The notes: generated from the letters alone by a model not told the origin. 64,000 nt of DNA from Clavibacter californiensis (GCF_021952865.1 NZ_CP040792.1:2170001-2234000), one strand, 5' to 3'; positions 1 to 8,282 are shown, counted from the first letter of the stretch. Numbers and translations: made by a program.

Positions 1-1607
1 GCCTCGTCCGGGATGATCGGGACGACGCGGTTGCCGAAGTCCTTGGAGCGGATGAGGTCCTTCAGGAGCCGGACGAACGCCATGGTGGTGGCGATCTCCT
101 GCGTGCCGGAGCCCTTCTTGGAGATGCGGTACGCGGAGTCGTCCGGGAGAGTGATGGCCGTGTGCTGCGTGCGGCGCTCCGGCGAGTACCCGCCGAGCGC
201 ACGGCGGCGCTCCTGCATGTACTGGATCGCCTCGTCGTCCTGGCCGGGGTGGTAGTACGGCGGCAGGTACGGGTCCGCCTCGAGCTGGGCGTCCGTGATC
301 GGCACGCGCATCTCGTCGCGGAACTGCTTGAGGTTGTCGAGCGTGAGCTTCTTCATCTGGTGGGTCGCGTTGCGTCCCTCGAAGCTCGGGCCGAGGCCGT
401 AGCCCTTGACGGTCTTCGCCAGGATCACCGTGGGCTGCCCCGTGTGCTCGCTGGCCGCCTTGAACGCCGCGTAGACCTTGCGGTAGTCGTGCCCGCCGCG
501 CTTGAGGTTCCAGATCTGGTCGTCGGTGTAGCCCTCGACGAGCTTCGCGGTGCGCTCGTCGCGCCCGAAGAAGTTCTCGCGGATGTAGGCGCCGCTCTCG
601 GCCTTGTAGGTCTGGTAGTCGCCGTCCGGCGTGCGGTTCATGAGGTCGAGGAGCGCGCCCTCGGTGTCGCGGGCGAGGAGGTCGTCCCACTCGCGGCCCC
701 AGACCACCTTGATGACGTTCCAACCCGCGCCGCGGAAGAAGCTCTCCAGCTCCTGGATGATCTTGCCGTTGCCGCGGACGGGTCCGTCGAGGCGCTGCAG
801 GTTGCAGTTGATGACGAAGTTCAGGTTGTCGAGCTTCTCGTTCGCCGCCACCTGGAGCTGGCCGCGGCTCTCCACCTCGTCCATCTCGCCGTCGCCCAGG
901 AACGCCCAGACCTGCTGGTCGGACGCGTCCTTGATGCCGCGGTTGGTCAGGTACTTGTTCGCCTGCGCCTGGTAGATCGCGTTGATGGGGCCGAGGCCCA
1001 TCGAGACCGTGGGGAACTGCCAGAACTCCGGCATGAGACGCGGGTGCGGGTAGGAGGACAGCCCTCCGCCCGAGTGGCTCTTCTCCTGGCGGAAGCCGTC
1101 CAGCTGGTGCTCGCTCAGACGTCCCTCGAGGAACGCGCGCGCGTAGGTGCCGGGGGATGCGTGGCCCTGGACGAACACCTGGTCGCCGCCGCCGGGGTGG
1201 TCCTGGCCGCGGAAGAAGTGGTTGTAGCCGACCTCGTAGAGCGCGGCCGAGGACGCGTAGGTGGCGATGTGCCCGCCGACCGCGATGCCGGGGCGCTGGG
1301 CCCGGTGGACCGTGACGGCCGCGTTCCAGCGGATCCATGCGCGGTAGCGGCGCTCGAGGTCCTCGTCACCGGGGAAGTCGGGCTCGTTCTCCGGCGCGAT
1401 GGTGTTGATGTAGTCCGTGGTCGGGACCATCGGCACACCCAGGTGCAGCTCCTTGGAGCGCTTCAGGAGGCTGAGCATGACGTCGCGCGCGCGACCCCGG
1501 CCCTGCGTCTCCACGAGCCCGTCGAGCGACTCGTTCCATTCGGCGGTCTCTTCCGGATCCTGGTCGGTGTGGTTCACCGAGTACGGATCCTGGTCGTTGA
1601 CAGTCAC
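1..1607 (-). CDS. aceE: Pyruvate dehydrogenase E1 component, homodimeric type (5' part)
   Basis: AceE decarboxylates pyruvate with thiamine diphosphate and hands the acetyl group to the lipoyl E2. About the first 535 residues are present; the gene runs off the left edge, so the C-terminal part of a usually ~900-residue protein is missing. Seen: the opening [18 protein letters not shown], usual for actinobacterial AceE, and the ThDP/Mg motif GDGEMDE near residue 240, followed by INCNLQ. The start is GTG at 1607, preceded on the minus strand by a purine-rich ribosome site (GGAAGAGG). The partner E2 and E3 genes are 19-22 kb away (20440-23325), so the complex is encoded at separate loci. Confidence 0.97.
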   Translation of the reverse strand, partial: MTVNDQDPYSVNHTDQDPEETAEWNESLDGLVETQGRGRARDVMLSLLKRSKELHLGVPMVPTTDYINTIAPENEPDFPGDEDLERRYRAWIRWNAAVTVHRAQRPGIAVGGHIATYASSAALYEVGYNHFFRGQDHPGGGDQVFVQGHASPGTYARAFLEGRLSEHQLDGFRQEKSHSGGGLSSYPHPRLMPEFWQFPTVSMGLGPINAIYQAQANKYLTNRGIKDASDQQVWAFLGDGEMDEVESRGQLQVAANEKLDNLNFVINCNLQRLDGPVRGNGKIIQELESFFRGAGWNVIKVVWGREWDDLLARDTEGALLDLMNRTPDGDYQTYKAESGAYIRENFFGRDERTAKLVEGYTDDQIWNLKRGGHDYRKVYAAFKAASEHTGQPTVILAKTVKGYGLGPSFEGRNATHQMKKLTLDNLKQFRDEMRVPITDAQLEADPYLPPYYHPGQDDEAIQYMQERRRALGGYSPERRTQHTAITLPDDSAYRISKKGSGTQEIATTMAFVRLLKDLIRSKDFGNRVVPIIPDE

Positions 1608-1847
1608 CCTCGACCTCTTCCTGTGGTGTGCAGACATCGTCTTCGGTGCCACGGGGCTCGAAGGGTGCGAGACCGCGCGTACGCCGAGGGCCAGCCTACC
1701 CATGACGGCCGACGGTCACGGACGGACGGCGGCGCGTCCCGCCGGCCCGTCGCGACCGCGTGGCGCTGGACTTCGCGGATCCCGGGCGTAGTGTGGATCC
1801 TCGTGCCAGACAGGGGACATCTGCCGGCACGGAAGGATCCGCACCCC
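1608..1847. promoter_or_regulatory. Divergent control region aceE / peroxiredoxin
   Basis: These 240 bases separate two divergent genes. On the plus strand TGGACT (1767-1772) and TAGTGT (1789-1794), 16 bases apart, make a plausible promoter for the peroxiredoxin with a leader of about 45 bases. On the minus strand a TAGGCT hexamer near 1695 could serve aceE with a leader of about 80 bases. No convincing operator dyad is seen. The promoter calls rest on hexamer resemblance only. Confidence 0.4.
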
Positions 1848-2321
1848 ATGGCCCTGGCCAACGACACACAGGCTCCCGACTTCGAGCTCGCCAACCAGTT
1901 CGGCGAGCGCGTCCGGTTGAGCGAGTACCGCGGACACCGCGCGGTCGCCCTCGTCTTCTTCCCCCTCGCCTTCTCCGGCACGTGCACGGGCGAGATGTGC
2001 CAGCTGGAGGAGAACCTCGGCCTCTTCGCCGACAGCCGCGTGGAGCTCATCGGCATCAGCGTCGACAGCAAGCACACGCTGCGCGCGTGGGCGCATCAGC
2101 AGGGCATCGACTTCCAGCTCCTCGCCGACTTCTGGCCACACGGCCAGGTGGCCAAGGAGTACGGGGTGTTCCTCGAGGAGAAGGGCTTCGCCAACCGGGC
2201 GACCTTCCTCATCGACACGCGCGGCATCATCCGCGGCAGCTTCATCACGGCGCCAGGCGAGGCGCGCGAGCTCGAGGCGTACCGCACCGCGATCCGCGAT
2301 CTGGCGCTCGTCCCCGCCTGA
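1848..2321 (+). CDS. Thiol peroxidase of the AhpE/Bcp peroxiredoxin type
   Basis: A 157-residue cytoplasmic peroxidase expected to reduce H2O2 and organic peroxides through a reactive cysteine. The peroxidatic site follows the family pattern PxxxS/TxxC: P39-LAF-S43-GT-C46. C51 lies close by and is a possible partner. The Arg in ANRATFLID fits the conserved arginine near residue 116. The single-domain, AhpE-like length matches. ATG 1848 is chosen because the thioredoxin-fold start (APDFELANQFGE) follows directly and GGAAGG lies 11 bases upstream; the much longer upstream open frame is only the shadow of aceE. It ends 24 bases before the convergent membrane-protein gene. The exact subclass (AhpE or Bcp) is not settled. 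Confidence 0.93.
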   Translation: MALANDTQAPDFELANQFGERVRLSEYRGHRAVALVFFPLAFSGTCTGEMCQLEENLGLFADSRVELIGISVDSKHTLRAWAHQQGIDFQLLADFWPHGQVAKEYGVFLEEKGFANRATFLIDTRGIIRGSFITAPGEARELEAYRTAIRDLALVPA

Positions 2322-2345
2322 TCCGGCGAGAGCGGGCGGCGGTCG

Positions 2346-3035
2346 TCAGCTCAGGATGTTCACCGCCCGGGCGATGACCAGCGCGAGGATCACGAAGCCG
2401 GCGAACGCCTCCAGCGCCATGAGCGCCTTGGCGCGATGCGACAGCGGCATCACGTCGGTGGGGCTGTACGCCATCGAGTTCGTGAGCGAGAAGTACGCGA
2501 AGTCGACGAATCCCGGGACCCAGTCGGCGTGCTCCGACGATCGGCGGGCGACCTCGGACACCGCGCCGGAGTCCTCGTCCTGCGGGAAGCGGAAGTCCGC
2601 CGGCGCGAGCGCGACGCGCGCGTGGGTCCGCCGCGCGACCGGCCCGCCGCGATCGAGCTCCCAGTAGACGATCGCGAACGCCAGCACGTTGGTCCCCCAC
2701 ACCTGCAGGGCCGTGAGCAGCAGCTCCGGTCCCGCCTCCGAGGCGTCGACCAGGGCGACGACCAGGACGACGAGGCTGACCTGGTTGGCGACCACGAGCA
2801 GGACGCCGAGGCCGACGCCGAGACCACGGGACCACGAGGTCTCCCGGGTGAACCGCCGCGGGTTGAGCGTGACCAGCGGCACGAGCAGGGAGACGGCGAT
2901 CGCCACCACCGCGATGCGGACGCCGGTCGGGACCGCGGTCGGCGCTATCGCGTAGAGGACGACGGCGACGACGAGCCCGACGGCGGCGGGCCAGCGCGGC
3001 TCCGCGACCGTCCGGCGGGAGGCGTGGATGGGCAC
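2346..3035 (-). CDS. Multi-pass membrane protein, DUF1345-like, with channel-pore-like C-terminus
   Basis: A 229-residue integral membrane protein of unknown function. Hydrophobic segments lie near residues 17-35, 38-60, 72-97 and 108-125, then a polar stretch (about 130-165), then a final pair around 167-228. The last pair (DFAYFSLTNSMAYSPTDVMP) resembles the half-hydrophobic pore and following helix of DUF1345 or two-TM ion-channel proteins, but lacks a TVGYG potassium filter. The start is GTG at 3035. The mRNA looks leaderless: TAGCCT lies at 3043-3048 on the minus strand, seven bases before the start, with no Shine-Dalgarno sequence. Family assignment is tentative. Confidence 0.72.
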   Translation of the reverse strand: MPIHASRRTVAEPRWPAAVGLVVAVVLYAIAPTAVPTGVRIAVVAIAVSLLVPLVTLNPRRFTRETSWSRGLGVGLGVLLVVANQVSLVVLVVALVDASEAGPELLLTALQVWGTNVLAFAIVYWELDRGGPVARRTHARVALAPADFRFPQDEDSGAVSEVARRSSEHADWVPGFVDFAYFSLTNSMAYSPTDVMPLSHRAKALMALEAFAGFVILALVIARAVNILS

Positions 3036-3093
3036 GGGGGAGAGGCTACGGCCCGCGCCCGTGGCACGGCCGGGACGCGCCGAGGCGGTCGGC

Positions 3094-3099
3094 TAGCAT
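3094..3099 (+). promoter_or_regulatory. -10 element of the tRNA-Val gene
   Basis: TAGCAT at 3094-3099 lies 28 bases before the mature 5' end of tRNA-Val, so transcription would begin about 22 bases upstream and leave a short leader for RNase P. No clear -35 hexamer is visible. Confidence 0.45.
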
Positions 3100-3127
3100 G
3101 GCGGGGCGCTCGGCGATCGGGCGTTGA

Positions 3128-3200
3128 GGGCCTTTAGCTCAGTTGGTAGAGCGCCACGTTTACACCGTGGATGTCGTCGGTTCGAGCCCGGCAGGGCCCA
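3128..3200 (+). tRNA. tRNA-Val, anticodon TAC
   Basis: A 73-base cloverleaf. The acceptor strand GGGCCTT pairs with AGGGCCC (one G-U pair), with discriminator A at 3200. The D arm holds AGCTCAGTTGGTAGAGC, the anticodon stem is CCACG/CGTGG around the loop TTTACAC (anticodon TAC, reading GUA), and the T arm holds GGTTCGAGCC. The 3' CCA is not encoded (CCG follows). No integrase or repeated 3' end is nearby, so there is no sign of use as an attachment site. Confidence 0.97.
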
Positions 3201-3240
3201 CCGCGCGCACGCTGCGCCTGCGAGGACCCACGGCGGGCGA

Positions 3241-3840
3241 TCAGACGCGGGTCGTGAGGCCCCGCACCAGCAGGTCGATCCCGAAGGCGAAGTCGCGGGC
3301 GGGGTCCTCGTCGCGTGCGTGGCCGGGCAGCAGGCCGAGCCGGTCGAGCTCTATGCGCTGCTGCTCGTGCGCCACGTGGCCGAGCACGAAGTGCAGGAGC
3401 GCCGATGCCGCGCGGGCGCAGTCGGCCTCCCCGAACCCGCCTGCCGCGACGGCCGCCGACAGCGAGCGGCGCGCCGCCGTCGCGCCGAGCCCCATCGCGG
3501 TGGTGCTGGCCACGACCTCCGCGCCGTCGCGATGGGCGAGGAGCGCCGCGCGGAGGACCACAGCGGCGTGCCGGACCCCCTCCTGCCAGTCGGTGCGCCG
3601 ATCCGCCGAGGTCTCGGCCGCGGCCTCGGTGTCGGCCTCGGCGACGATGCGGTCCGCCAGCTCGGCGAGGAGGCTCTGCTTGTCCGGGAAGTGCCAGTAG
3701 AGGGCGCTCGGCTGCACGTCGAGGGCGGCGCCGAGGCGGCGCATCGTGAAGTCCGGGAGGCCGTGCTCGTCGAGGATCCGGAGGGCCATGCGGGCCACGT
3801 CGTCGCGGCTGTGCCGCCCCGCCGCATGCGCCCGCACCAT
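3241..3840 (-). CDS. TetR-family regulator of biotin uptake, BioQ-like
   Basis: A 199-residue repressor-type protein. The N-terminal helix-turn-helix spans about residues 12-58 (TMRRLGAALDVQPSALYWHF is the recognition part). The rest is a helical ligand/dimer domain resembling TetR_C. It is divergent from bioY-bioM-bioN, and two palindromes of the form TGAAC-N3-GTTCA lie in the shared control region. Established: actinobacterial BioQ regulators control bio genes through such palindromes. Inference: this protein is BioQ and represses the uptake operon and itself. A TATACT hexamer (3849-3854, minus) lies eight bases before ATG 3840, so its mRNA is probably leaderless. Confidence 0.85.
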   Translation of the reverse strand: MVRAHAAGRHSRDDVARMALRILDEHGLPDFTMRRLGAALDVQPSALYWHFPDKQSLLAELADRIVAEADTEAAAETSADRRTDWQEGVRHAAVVLRAALLAHRDGAEVVASTTAMGLGATAARRSLSAAVAAGGFGEADCARAASALLHFVLGHVAHEQQRIELDRLGLLPGHARDEDPARDFAFGIDLLVRGLTTRV

Positions 3841-3848
3841 GCCCCCCA

Positions 3849-3885
3849 GTATAGTGAACGCCGTTCAGGTGAACATCGTTCAGGT
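3849..3885. promoter_or_regulatory. Bidirectional bio promoter with two tandem BioQ-type operators
   Basis: Two palindromes sit side by side: TGAACGCCGTTCA (3855-3867; perfect six-base arms around one base) and TGAACATCGTTCA (3870-3882; five-base arms), 15 bases centre to centre. Directly left is AGTATAGT, which reads as a -10 on the minus strand (TATACT) and also resembles one on the plus strand. A bound TetR dimer on either site would cover promoter sequence for both directions. Confidence 0.8.
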
Positions 3886-3917
3886 CGATGACCGTCGCGT
3901 CACTCAGGAGGTAGCCC

Positions 3918-4559
3918 ATGACCCCGTCCCCCTCCCTGCCCCTGGGGGCCGACCGTCGCGCGCGCCTGGACGCCACCGACCTCGCGCGGGTCGCCGTGCT
4001 CGCCGCCGCCGTCGCGGTGCTCGGCCTGCCGGGGAGCATCAGCGTGATCGGGGGCGTCCCCATCACCGCGCAGACGCTCGGCGTGATGCTCGCGGGCGCC
4101 GTGCTCGGGGCCCGGCTGGGCGCGCTCGCCCTCACCGTCCTCCTCGCGCTCGTCGCGGTGGGGCTGCCGCTCCTCTCCGGCGGGACAGGCGGCCTCGGCG
4201 TCTTCCTCGGACCCTCCGCCGGCTACCTCGTGGGCTGGATCCTCGGGGCCGCAGCGGTCGGGTGCATCGTCCACCTCGGCGGCCGGCGGCCCACCGTGTG
4301 GCGCACCGCCGTGGCCATGCTGGTCGGCGGGATCGCCGTCATCTACGCGGTCGGGATCCCCGTGCAGAGCCTCGTGACGCGCCTGCCGCTGACCGAGACC
4401 GCGTATACCAGCCTCATATTCCTCCCGGGCGACCTGATCAAGGCGGCCGTCGCCACCGCCATCGTGATGACCCTGGTGCGCGGCTACCCGCGCGCGTTCC
4501 GCCGCGCGTCGGGCTGGACCACCGCCCCGCGGGACGTCGACGCGACGACCGCCCCGTGA
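3918..4559 (+). CDS. bioY: BioY biotin-binding S component of an ECF transporter
   Basis: A 213-residue membrane protein with six predicted helices that binds biotin with high affinity. Seen: the BioY-typical stretches VPITAQTLGVMLAGAVLGAR (residues ~47-66) and GPSAGYLVGWILGA (~97-110), and family length. ATG 3918 is preceded by AGGAGG (3906-3911), an ideal ribosome site. Its stop overlaps the GTG start of the ATPase gene in GTGA. This is the first gene of a three-gene operon with its own dedicated energising module, the arrangement known for BioMNY. Confidence 0.96.
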   Translation: MTPSPSLPLGADRRARLDATDLARVAVLAAAVAVLGLPGSISVIGGVPITAQTLGVMLAGAVLGARLGALALTVLLALVAVGLPLLSGGTGGLGVFLGPSAGYLVGWILGAAAVGCIVHLGGRRPTVWRTAVAMLVGGIAVIYAVGIPVQSLVTRLPLTETAYTSLIFLPGDLIKAAVATAIVMTLVRGYPRAFRRASGWTTAPRDVDATTAP

Positions 4560-5260
4560 CCCCGCCGGAGTGCGCGGATCCCCCTGCCCTGCGTCTCACC
4601 GACGTCGGCGTGCGCCTCGGCGACGTGGACGCCCTCCGGGACGTCTCGCTCGACGTGGACGCGCGCACGCTCGCCGTGATCGGCGAGAACGGCTCGGGCA
4701 AGAGCACGTTCGCCCGGTTGGCGGGAGGCCTCGTCGCGCGCACGGCGGGGGAGCTCCGGGTGCTGGGCGTCGATCCCGACCGCGGATCCCGCGAGCTGAG
4801 GCGACGCGTGGCCCTGGTCTTCAGCAATCCGGACGCCCAGATCGTCATGCCCACCGTCGCCGAGGACGTCGCGTTCTCGCTGCGTCCCGAGCGCCTGCCG
4901 CGCGCCGAGTCGGACGCGCGGGTCGACGAGGCCCTCCGCCGCTTCGGGATCCAGCACCTCGCGGAGCGCTCCTCTCACGAGCTGTCCGGCGGGCAGAAGC
5001 AGCTGCTCGCGCTGGCGGGGGCATTCGTCCGGCGTCCGGAGCTCGTCATCGCGGATGAGCCGACGGCGTACCTCGACGCCCGGAACGCACGCCGGGTCGC
5101 CGACCACCTGTTCGAGGACGGCCACCGACTCGTCCTCGTCACCCACGACCTCGCCGCGGCCGCCCGGTGCGATGCTGCCGTCCTGTTCGCCGGCGGCCGG
5201 GTCGTCCGCACGGGCCCGCCCGCGGACGTCATCGCCGAGTACGAGGCGACGCTCGGGTGA
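4556..5260 (+). CDS. bioM: ECF transporter ATPase BioM
   Basis: A 234-residue ABC ATPase that powers biotin import. Walker A is GENGSGKS (residues 43-50), the Q-loop region is FSNPDAQIVMPTV, the signature is LSGGQKQ (~143-149), Walker B is LVIADEPTAYLD (~163-174) and the switch histidine is in LVTHD. The GTG start at 4556 lies inside the bioY stop (GTGA), so translation is probably coupled. A single ATPase gene is present, as in BioMNY systems where one ATPase homodimer serves the complex. Confidence 0.95.
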   Translation: MTPPECADPPALRLTDVGVRLGDVDALRDVSLDVDARTLAVIGENGSGKSTFARLAGGLVARTAGELRVLGVDPDRGSRELRRRVALVFSNPDAQIVMPTVAEDVAFSLRPERLPRAESDARVDEALRRFGIQHLAERSSHELSGGQKQLLALAGAFVRRPELVIADEPTAYLDARNARRVADHLFEDGHRLVLVTHDLAAAARCDAAVLFAGGRVVRTGPPADVIAEYEATLG

Positions 5261-5868
5261 CGCCTGCCGAGCCACGACGTCCCGGGCGCCTCGAGCGCAT
5301 GCCGGCGGGGCCCGAGCTGATGGCGCTCCTGGCCGTCGTGCTCGGGGTCTCGCTCCTGCCGTCCACCTGGTGGGCCGCGGGCACCGCGGTCGCCGTGTCG
5401 GTCCTCGCCTACGCCGTCGCGCAGCTGGGCGACGGCCTCCTGGGCCTCCGCCGGCTCGCCGCCCAGGTGCGGTCCGTGCGCTGGGTGATGCTGTTCACCC
5501 TCGGCAGCCAGCTCGTGCTGCTCGGGCCGGAGCCCGCGGTGGCGAACACCGCCCGCGTCACAGCGGCGATCGCCATCGCAGGCCTCCTCGTCCTCACGAC
5601 CTCGATGACCGCGCTCCTGGACAGCATCGAGCGTGGCCTGCGTCCGCTCCGGATGCTCGGCGTCGACACGGAGCGGGTATCCCTGCTCCTGACGCTGACG
5701 GCCGGCACCGTCCCGGTCCTCGGCCGCCTGGCCGCCGACGTCCGCGAGGCGCAGCGGGCGCGAGGCGCGCGGCCCGGCCTCCGGACCTTCGTCGTGCCCT
5801 TCCTCGTGCTCGCCCTCAAGCACGCGGATCAGCTCGGCGATGCGCTCACCGCGCGCGGTGTCAGGTGA
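5257..5868 (+). CDS. bioN: ECF transporter T component BioN (EcfT/CbiQ family)
   Basis: A 203-residue transmembrane coupling protein linking BioY to the ATPase. Hydrophobic helices lie near residues 20-35, 37-52, 72-90 and 95-118. The cytoplasmic coupling region carries the family's two short Ala-Arg-Gly motifs: AQRARGAR (~165-172) and LTARGVR at the C-terminus. The GTG start at 5257 overlaps the bioM stop in GTGA. Length and the order Y-M-N fit a complete biotin importer. Confidence 0.93.
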   Translation: MTPAEPRRPGRLERMPAGPELMALLAVVLGVSLLPSTWWAAGTAVAVSVLAYAVAQLGDGLLGLRRLAAQVRSVRWVMLFTLGSQLVLLGPEPAVANTARVTAAIAIAGLLVLTTSMTALLDSIERGLRPLRMLGVDTERVSLLLTLTAGTVPVLGRLAADVREAQRARGARPGLRTFVVPFLVLALKHADQLGDALTARGVR

Positions 5869-5953
5869 CGGCCGAGGCGGCTGCGCCGCGATCGCGCTGT
5901 CCACGGGCCGCGCGGGCCGGGTCGCCGCGGGCGTGTCGCGCTAGCATCCACCC

Positions 5954-6145
5954 ATGAGCTCCGACACGGACGACGACGCCGCCGCCTGGTCGGTCGTCGA
6001 CGCCGCGACGCACGGGTCCAGCACCCATCGCGGATCCGCCCAGCGGAGCCTCTGGCCGCTGGAGCCGCTCGTGCCGTCGCCCGGCGTCGCGCCCGATGAG
6101 TCGCGCGACGACGGCCGGACCCGCCGCCCCACCCGCCGAGCTTGA
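5954..6145 (+). CDS. Small hypothetical protein, 63 aa
   Basis: A hydrophilic 63-residue protein with an acidic N-terminus (SSDTDDD) and a basic C-terminus (RTRRPTRRA); no cysteine, no membrane segment and no family I recognise. Support comes mainly from its start region: TAGCAT (5942-5947) ends six bases before ATG 5954, the same leaderless layout as many neighbours. It ends 52 bases before the next gene. It could be a species-limited protein or a chance frame. Confidence 0.45.
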   Translation: MSSDTDDDAAAWSVVDAATHGSSTHRGSAQRSLWPLEPLVPSPGVAPDESRDDGRTRRPTRRA

Positions 6146-6197
6146 AGCACGGTCGGCCGGTGACGGGCCGCGGTCGCCCCTTCGTTACGATGGCCAG

Positions 6198-7025
6198 GTG
6201 ATCCCCACCCTCGCCGACGTCGTCCGTGTCGTCGAGGACGCGTGGCCGCCCGCCGGCGCGTCGGACTGGGACGCCTCGGGGCTCGTCTCCGGGGACCCGC
6301 GTGGACAGGTCCGCCGCATCCACCTCGCCGTCGACGCCGTGCGCGCGACGGTGGACGAGGCTGTCGCCGCCGACGCCGACCTGCTGCTCGTCCACCACCC
6401 CCTGCTCCTCCGTGGCGTCACCACGATCGCCGAGACCGGCTACAAGGGCGCGCTCCTCGCCGACCTGATCCGCGCCGGCTGCGCCCTGCACGCCGCGCAC
6501 ACCACCGCAGACGTCGTCGAGGACGGGACCTCGGGACGGCTCGCGGCGCTCCTCGGCCTGGTGCCGGAGACCATCCGTCCGATCGACGCCGCCGCGGGCG
6601 GAGTGCGCGGCATCGGCCGTGTCGGCGACCTGCCCGCGCCGACGACGCTCGGCCGCCTCGCGGGGGAGCTCGCCCGCATCCTCCCGCCCACGGCGACGGG
6701 GATCCGCGTCGCCGGACCCTACGACGCGCCGGTCACCCGCGTGGCCCTCTGCGGGGGAGCAGGGGACTCGTTGCTCGGCGCCCGAGAGGTCGTCGCCGCC
6801 GATGTCTACGTCACCTCGGACCTGCGCCACCACCCGGCCAGCGAGGCGCGGGAGTCGGCCGCCCTCCGCGACGGCACGCCGTACCTCATCGACACCTCCC
6901 ACTGGGCGAGCGAGTGGCTGTGGCTCGACCAGGCCGCCGACACGCTGCGATCAGCGCTCCCGGACGTCGCGGTCACCGTCAGCGACATCCGCACCGACCC
7001 CTGGGACTTCGCCGTCACGCAGTGA
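6198..7025 (+). CDS. Nif3-like dinuclear metal-centre protein
   Basis: A 275-residue member of the Nif3/YbgI family, proteins with a two-metal site and poorly defined cellular role (GTP cyclohydrolase-like activity has been proposed for some). Metal-binding motifs are visible: LLLVHHPLLLRG (His66, His67), HTTADVV in place of the common HTNxD, and the C-terminal pair SDLRHHP and DTSHWASEW. GTG 6198 is chosen because the domain start (IPTLADVVRVVEDAWP) follows and TACGAT (6186-6191) ends six bases upstream; no Shine-Dalgarno sequence is present. The next gene encodes the coiled-coil protein, a pairing common in actinobacteria. Confidence 0.92.
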   Translation: MIPTLADVVRVVEDAWPPAGASDWDASGLVSGDPRGQVRRIHLAVDAVRATVDEAVAADADLLLVHHPLLLRGVTTIAETGYKGALLADLIRAGCALHAAHTTADVVEDGTSGRLAALLGLVPETIRPIDAAAGGVRGIGRVGDLPAPTTLGRLAGELARILPPTATGIRVAGPYDAPVTRVALCGGAGDSLLGAREVVAADVYVTSDLRHHPASEARESAALRDGTPYLIDTSHWASEWLWLDQAADTLRSALPDVAVTVSDIRTDPWDFAVTQ

Positions 7026-7113
7026 CCGCCCGCCGCGCGGTCGGGTCCGCGCATCCACGACACGCACCGCGTGCCCGCCTCCCGGAGGCGAGCCGCACCA
7101 CGAGAGGGAGAGC

Positions 7114-7848
7114 ATGAAAGCCGATCCGAGCATCCAGAAGGAGCTCCTCGACCTGCAGGAGATCGACACCCGGCTCACGCACCTCACGCGGCAGCTGGGG
7201 CAGCTCCCGCAGCTGAAGGAGATCGACGCGCTGCAGCGGGAGATGGAGCTCGTCCGCCGCCGGCTCGGCGAGCGGACCGGCGTGGTGGAGGACGCCCAGA
7301 CCGAGCTCTCGCGCATCGAGTCCGACGTGGCGGTCGTGCAGGCCCGGATGGACCGCGACCGCACCCGCATCGAGGCGGGCGGCAGCTCGAAGGACGTCCA
7401 GGCGCTGGAGCGCGAGCTCGAGTCGCTGCTGCGTCGCCGCGACACCCTGGAGGAGGTCGAGCTCGAGGTGATGGAGCGGCTCGAGGAGGCCCAGTCGGCT
7501 CAGGCCGAGGTGGTCGTCGAACGCGACGCCCTCGCCGAGCGCCTCGCCGCCGTCGAAGCCGAGCGCGACGCCGCGGCCGTCGAGCTGCGCGCGCAGGCCG
7601 AGCACGCGCGGAGGGACCGCGACGCTCTCGCCACGCGCTTCCCCGAGGACCTCCTCGCGCTGTACGAGAAGCAGCGCGCCAGATACGGCGTGGGCGCCGC
7701 GATGCTGCACCGCGGGATCTCCCTCGGCAGCAACATCGCGCTGCACCAGAGCGACCTCGACGCGCTCCGCAAGCGCGCGCCCGACGACGTGGTGATCGAT
7801 CCCGAGAGCAACGCCATCCTCGTGCGAACGGAGGAGTCCGGCCTCTAG
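7114..7848 (+). CDS. Coiled-coil protein of the actinobacterial C4 zinc-ribbon family, ribbon degenerate
   Basis: A 244-residue protein, mostly one long coiled coil (about residues 20-175, heptad-rich in Glu, Arg and Leu). Relatives end in a zinc ribbon with two CxxC pairs and the tail RILVRTEESGL. Here the tail AILVRTEESGL is intact, but the ribbon positions read HRGISLGSN and DPESN, with no cysteine at all, so it cannot bind zinc in the usual way. ATG 7114 follows GAGAGGGAG. The gene lies between the Nif3-like gene and rnpB, its usual place. Function is unknown; the fold suggests a scaffold or nucleic-acid-associated role. Confidence 0.9.
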   Translation: MKADPSIQKELLDLQEIDTRLTHLTRQLGQLPQLKEIDALQREMELVRRRLGERTGVVEDAQTELSRIESDVAVVQARMDRDRTRIEAGGSSKDVQALERELESLLRRRDTLEEVELEVMERLEEAQSAQAEVVVERDALAERLAAVEAERDAAAVELRAQAEHARRDRDALATRFPEDLLALYEKQRARYGVGAAMLHRGISLGSNIALHQSDLDALRKRAPDDVVIDPESNAILVRTEESGL

Positions 7849-7874
7849 CGGGAGGTCCGGCATGCCGTCTGCCC

Positions 7875-7880
7875 TAGACT
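7875..7880 (+). promoter_or_regulatory. -10 element of rnpB
   Basis: TAGACT at 7875-7880 ends eight bases before the first paired base of the RNase P RNA (7889), the right distance for the RNA 5' end to be the transcription start. Confidence 0.55.
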
Positions 7881-7888
7881 CGACACCG

Positions 7889-8280
7889 CGGATGGGTCGG
7901 CAAGACGGTCGCGCCGCGGAGGAACCCGAGAGGGGGAGACCGCGTCGAGGAACGTCCGGGCTCCGCAGAGCAGGGCGGTGGGTAACACCCACCCGGGGCG
8001 ACCCGCGAGACAGTGCAACAGAGAGCAGACCGCCCGTCGCGCGAGCGGCGGGTGAGGGTGAAACGGCGGTGTAAGAGACCACCAGCGGCCCGAGTGATCG
8101 GGTCGGCTATGCAAACCTCGCCCGGAGCAAGGTCGAACAGGGGACGCACAGGCTGCTCGTCCAGTCCCCGGGTAGACCGCTGGAGGGCTGCGGTGACGCA
8201 GCTCCGAGATAGATGGCCGTCCATGGTGCCGCGAGGCACCGGGACAGAACCCGGCGTATCAGCCGGCCCATCCGCACCAC
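7889..8280 (+). ncRNA. rnpB: RNase P RNA, bacterial type A
   Basis: The catalytic RNA that matures tRNA 5' ends. The terminal helix P1 is visible as CGGATGGGTCGGC at the 5' end pairing with GCCGGCCCATCCG near the 3' end. Conserved core blocks are present: GAGGAACGTCCGGGCTCC (CR I), CAGGGCGGTGGGTAAC, GGGTGAGGGTGAAACGG, AGAGACCACCAGC, and near the 3' end the universal GACAGAACCCGGCGTATC. The boundary is exact at P1 and approximate by a few bases at the 3' end. It is followed by a strong hairpin terminator. Confidence 0.97.
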
Positions 8281-8282
8281 CT

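Noticed and set aside
162-1847. A long plus-strand frame running into the peroxiredoxin
   Set aside because: It is the antisense of aceE; the peroxiredoxin fold begins exactly at ATG 1848.
3128-3200. tRNA-Val as a possible integration site
   Set aside because: No integrase, no repeat of the tRNA 3' end and no change in base composition nearby.
3855-3882. Palindromes as part of a transcription terminator
   Set aside because: Short arms, no T-rich tail and a location between divergent starts; operator role fits better.
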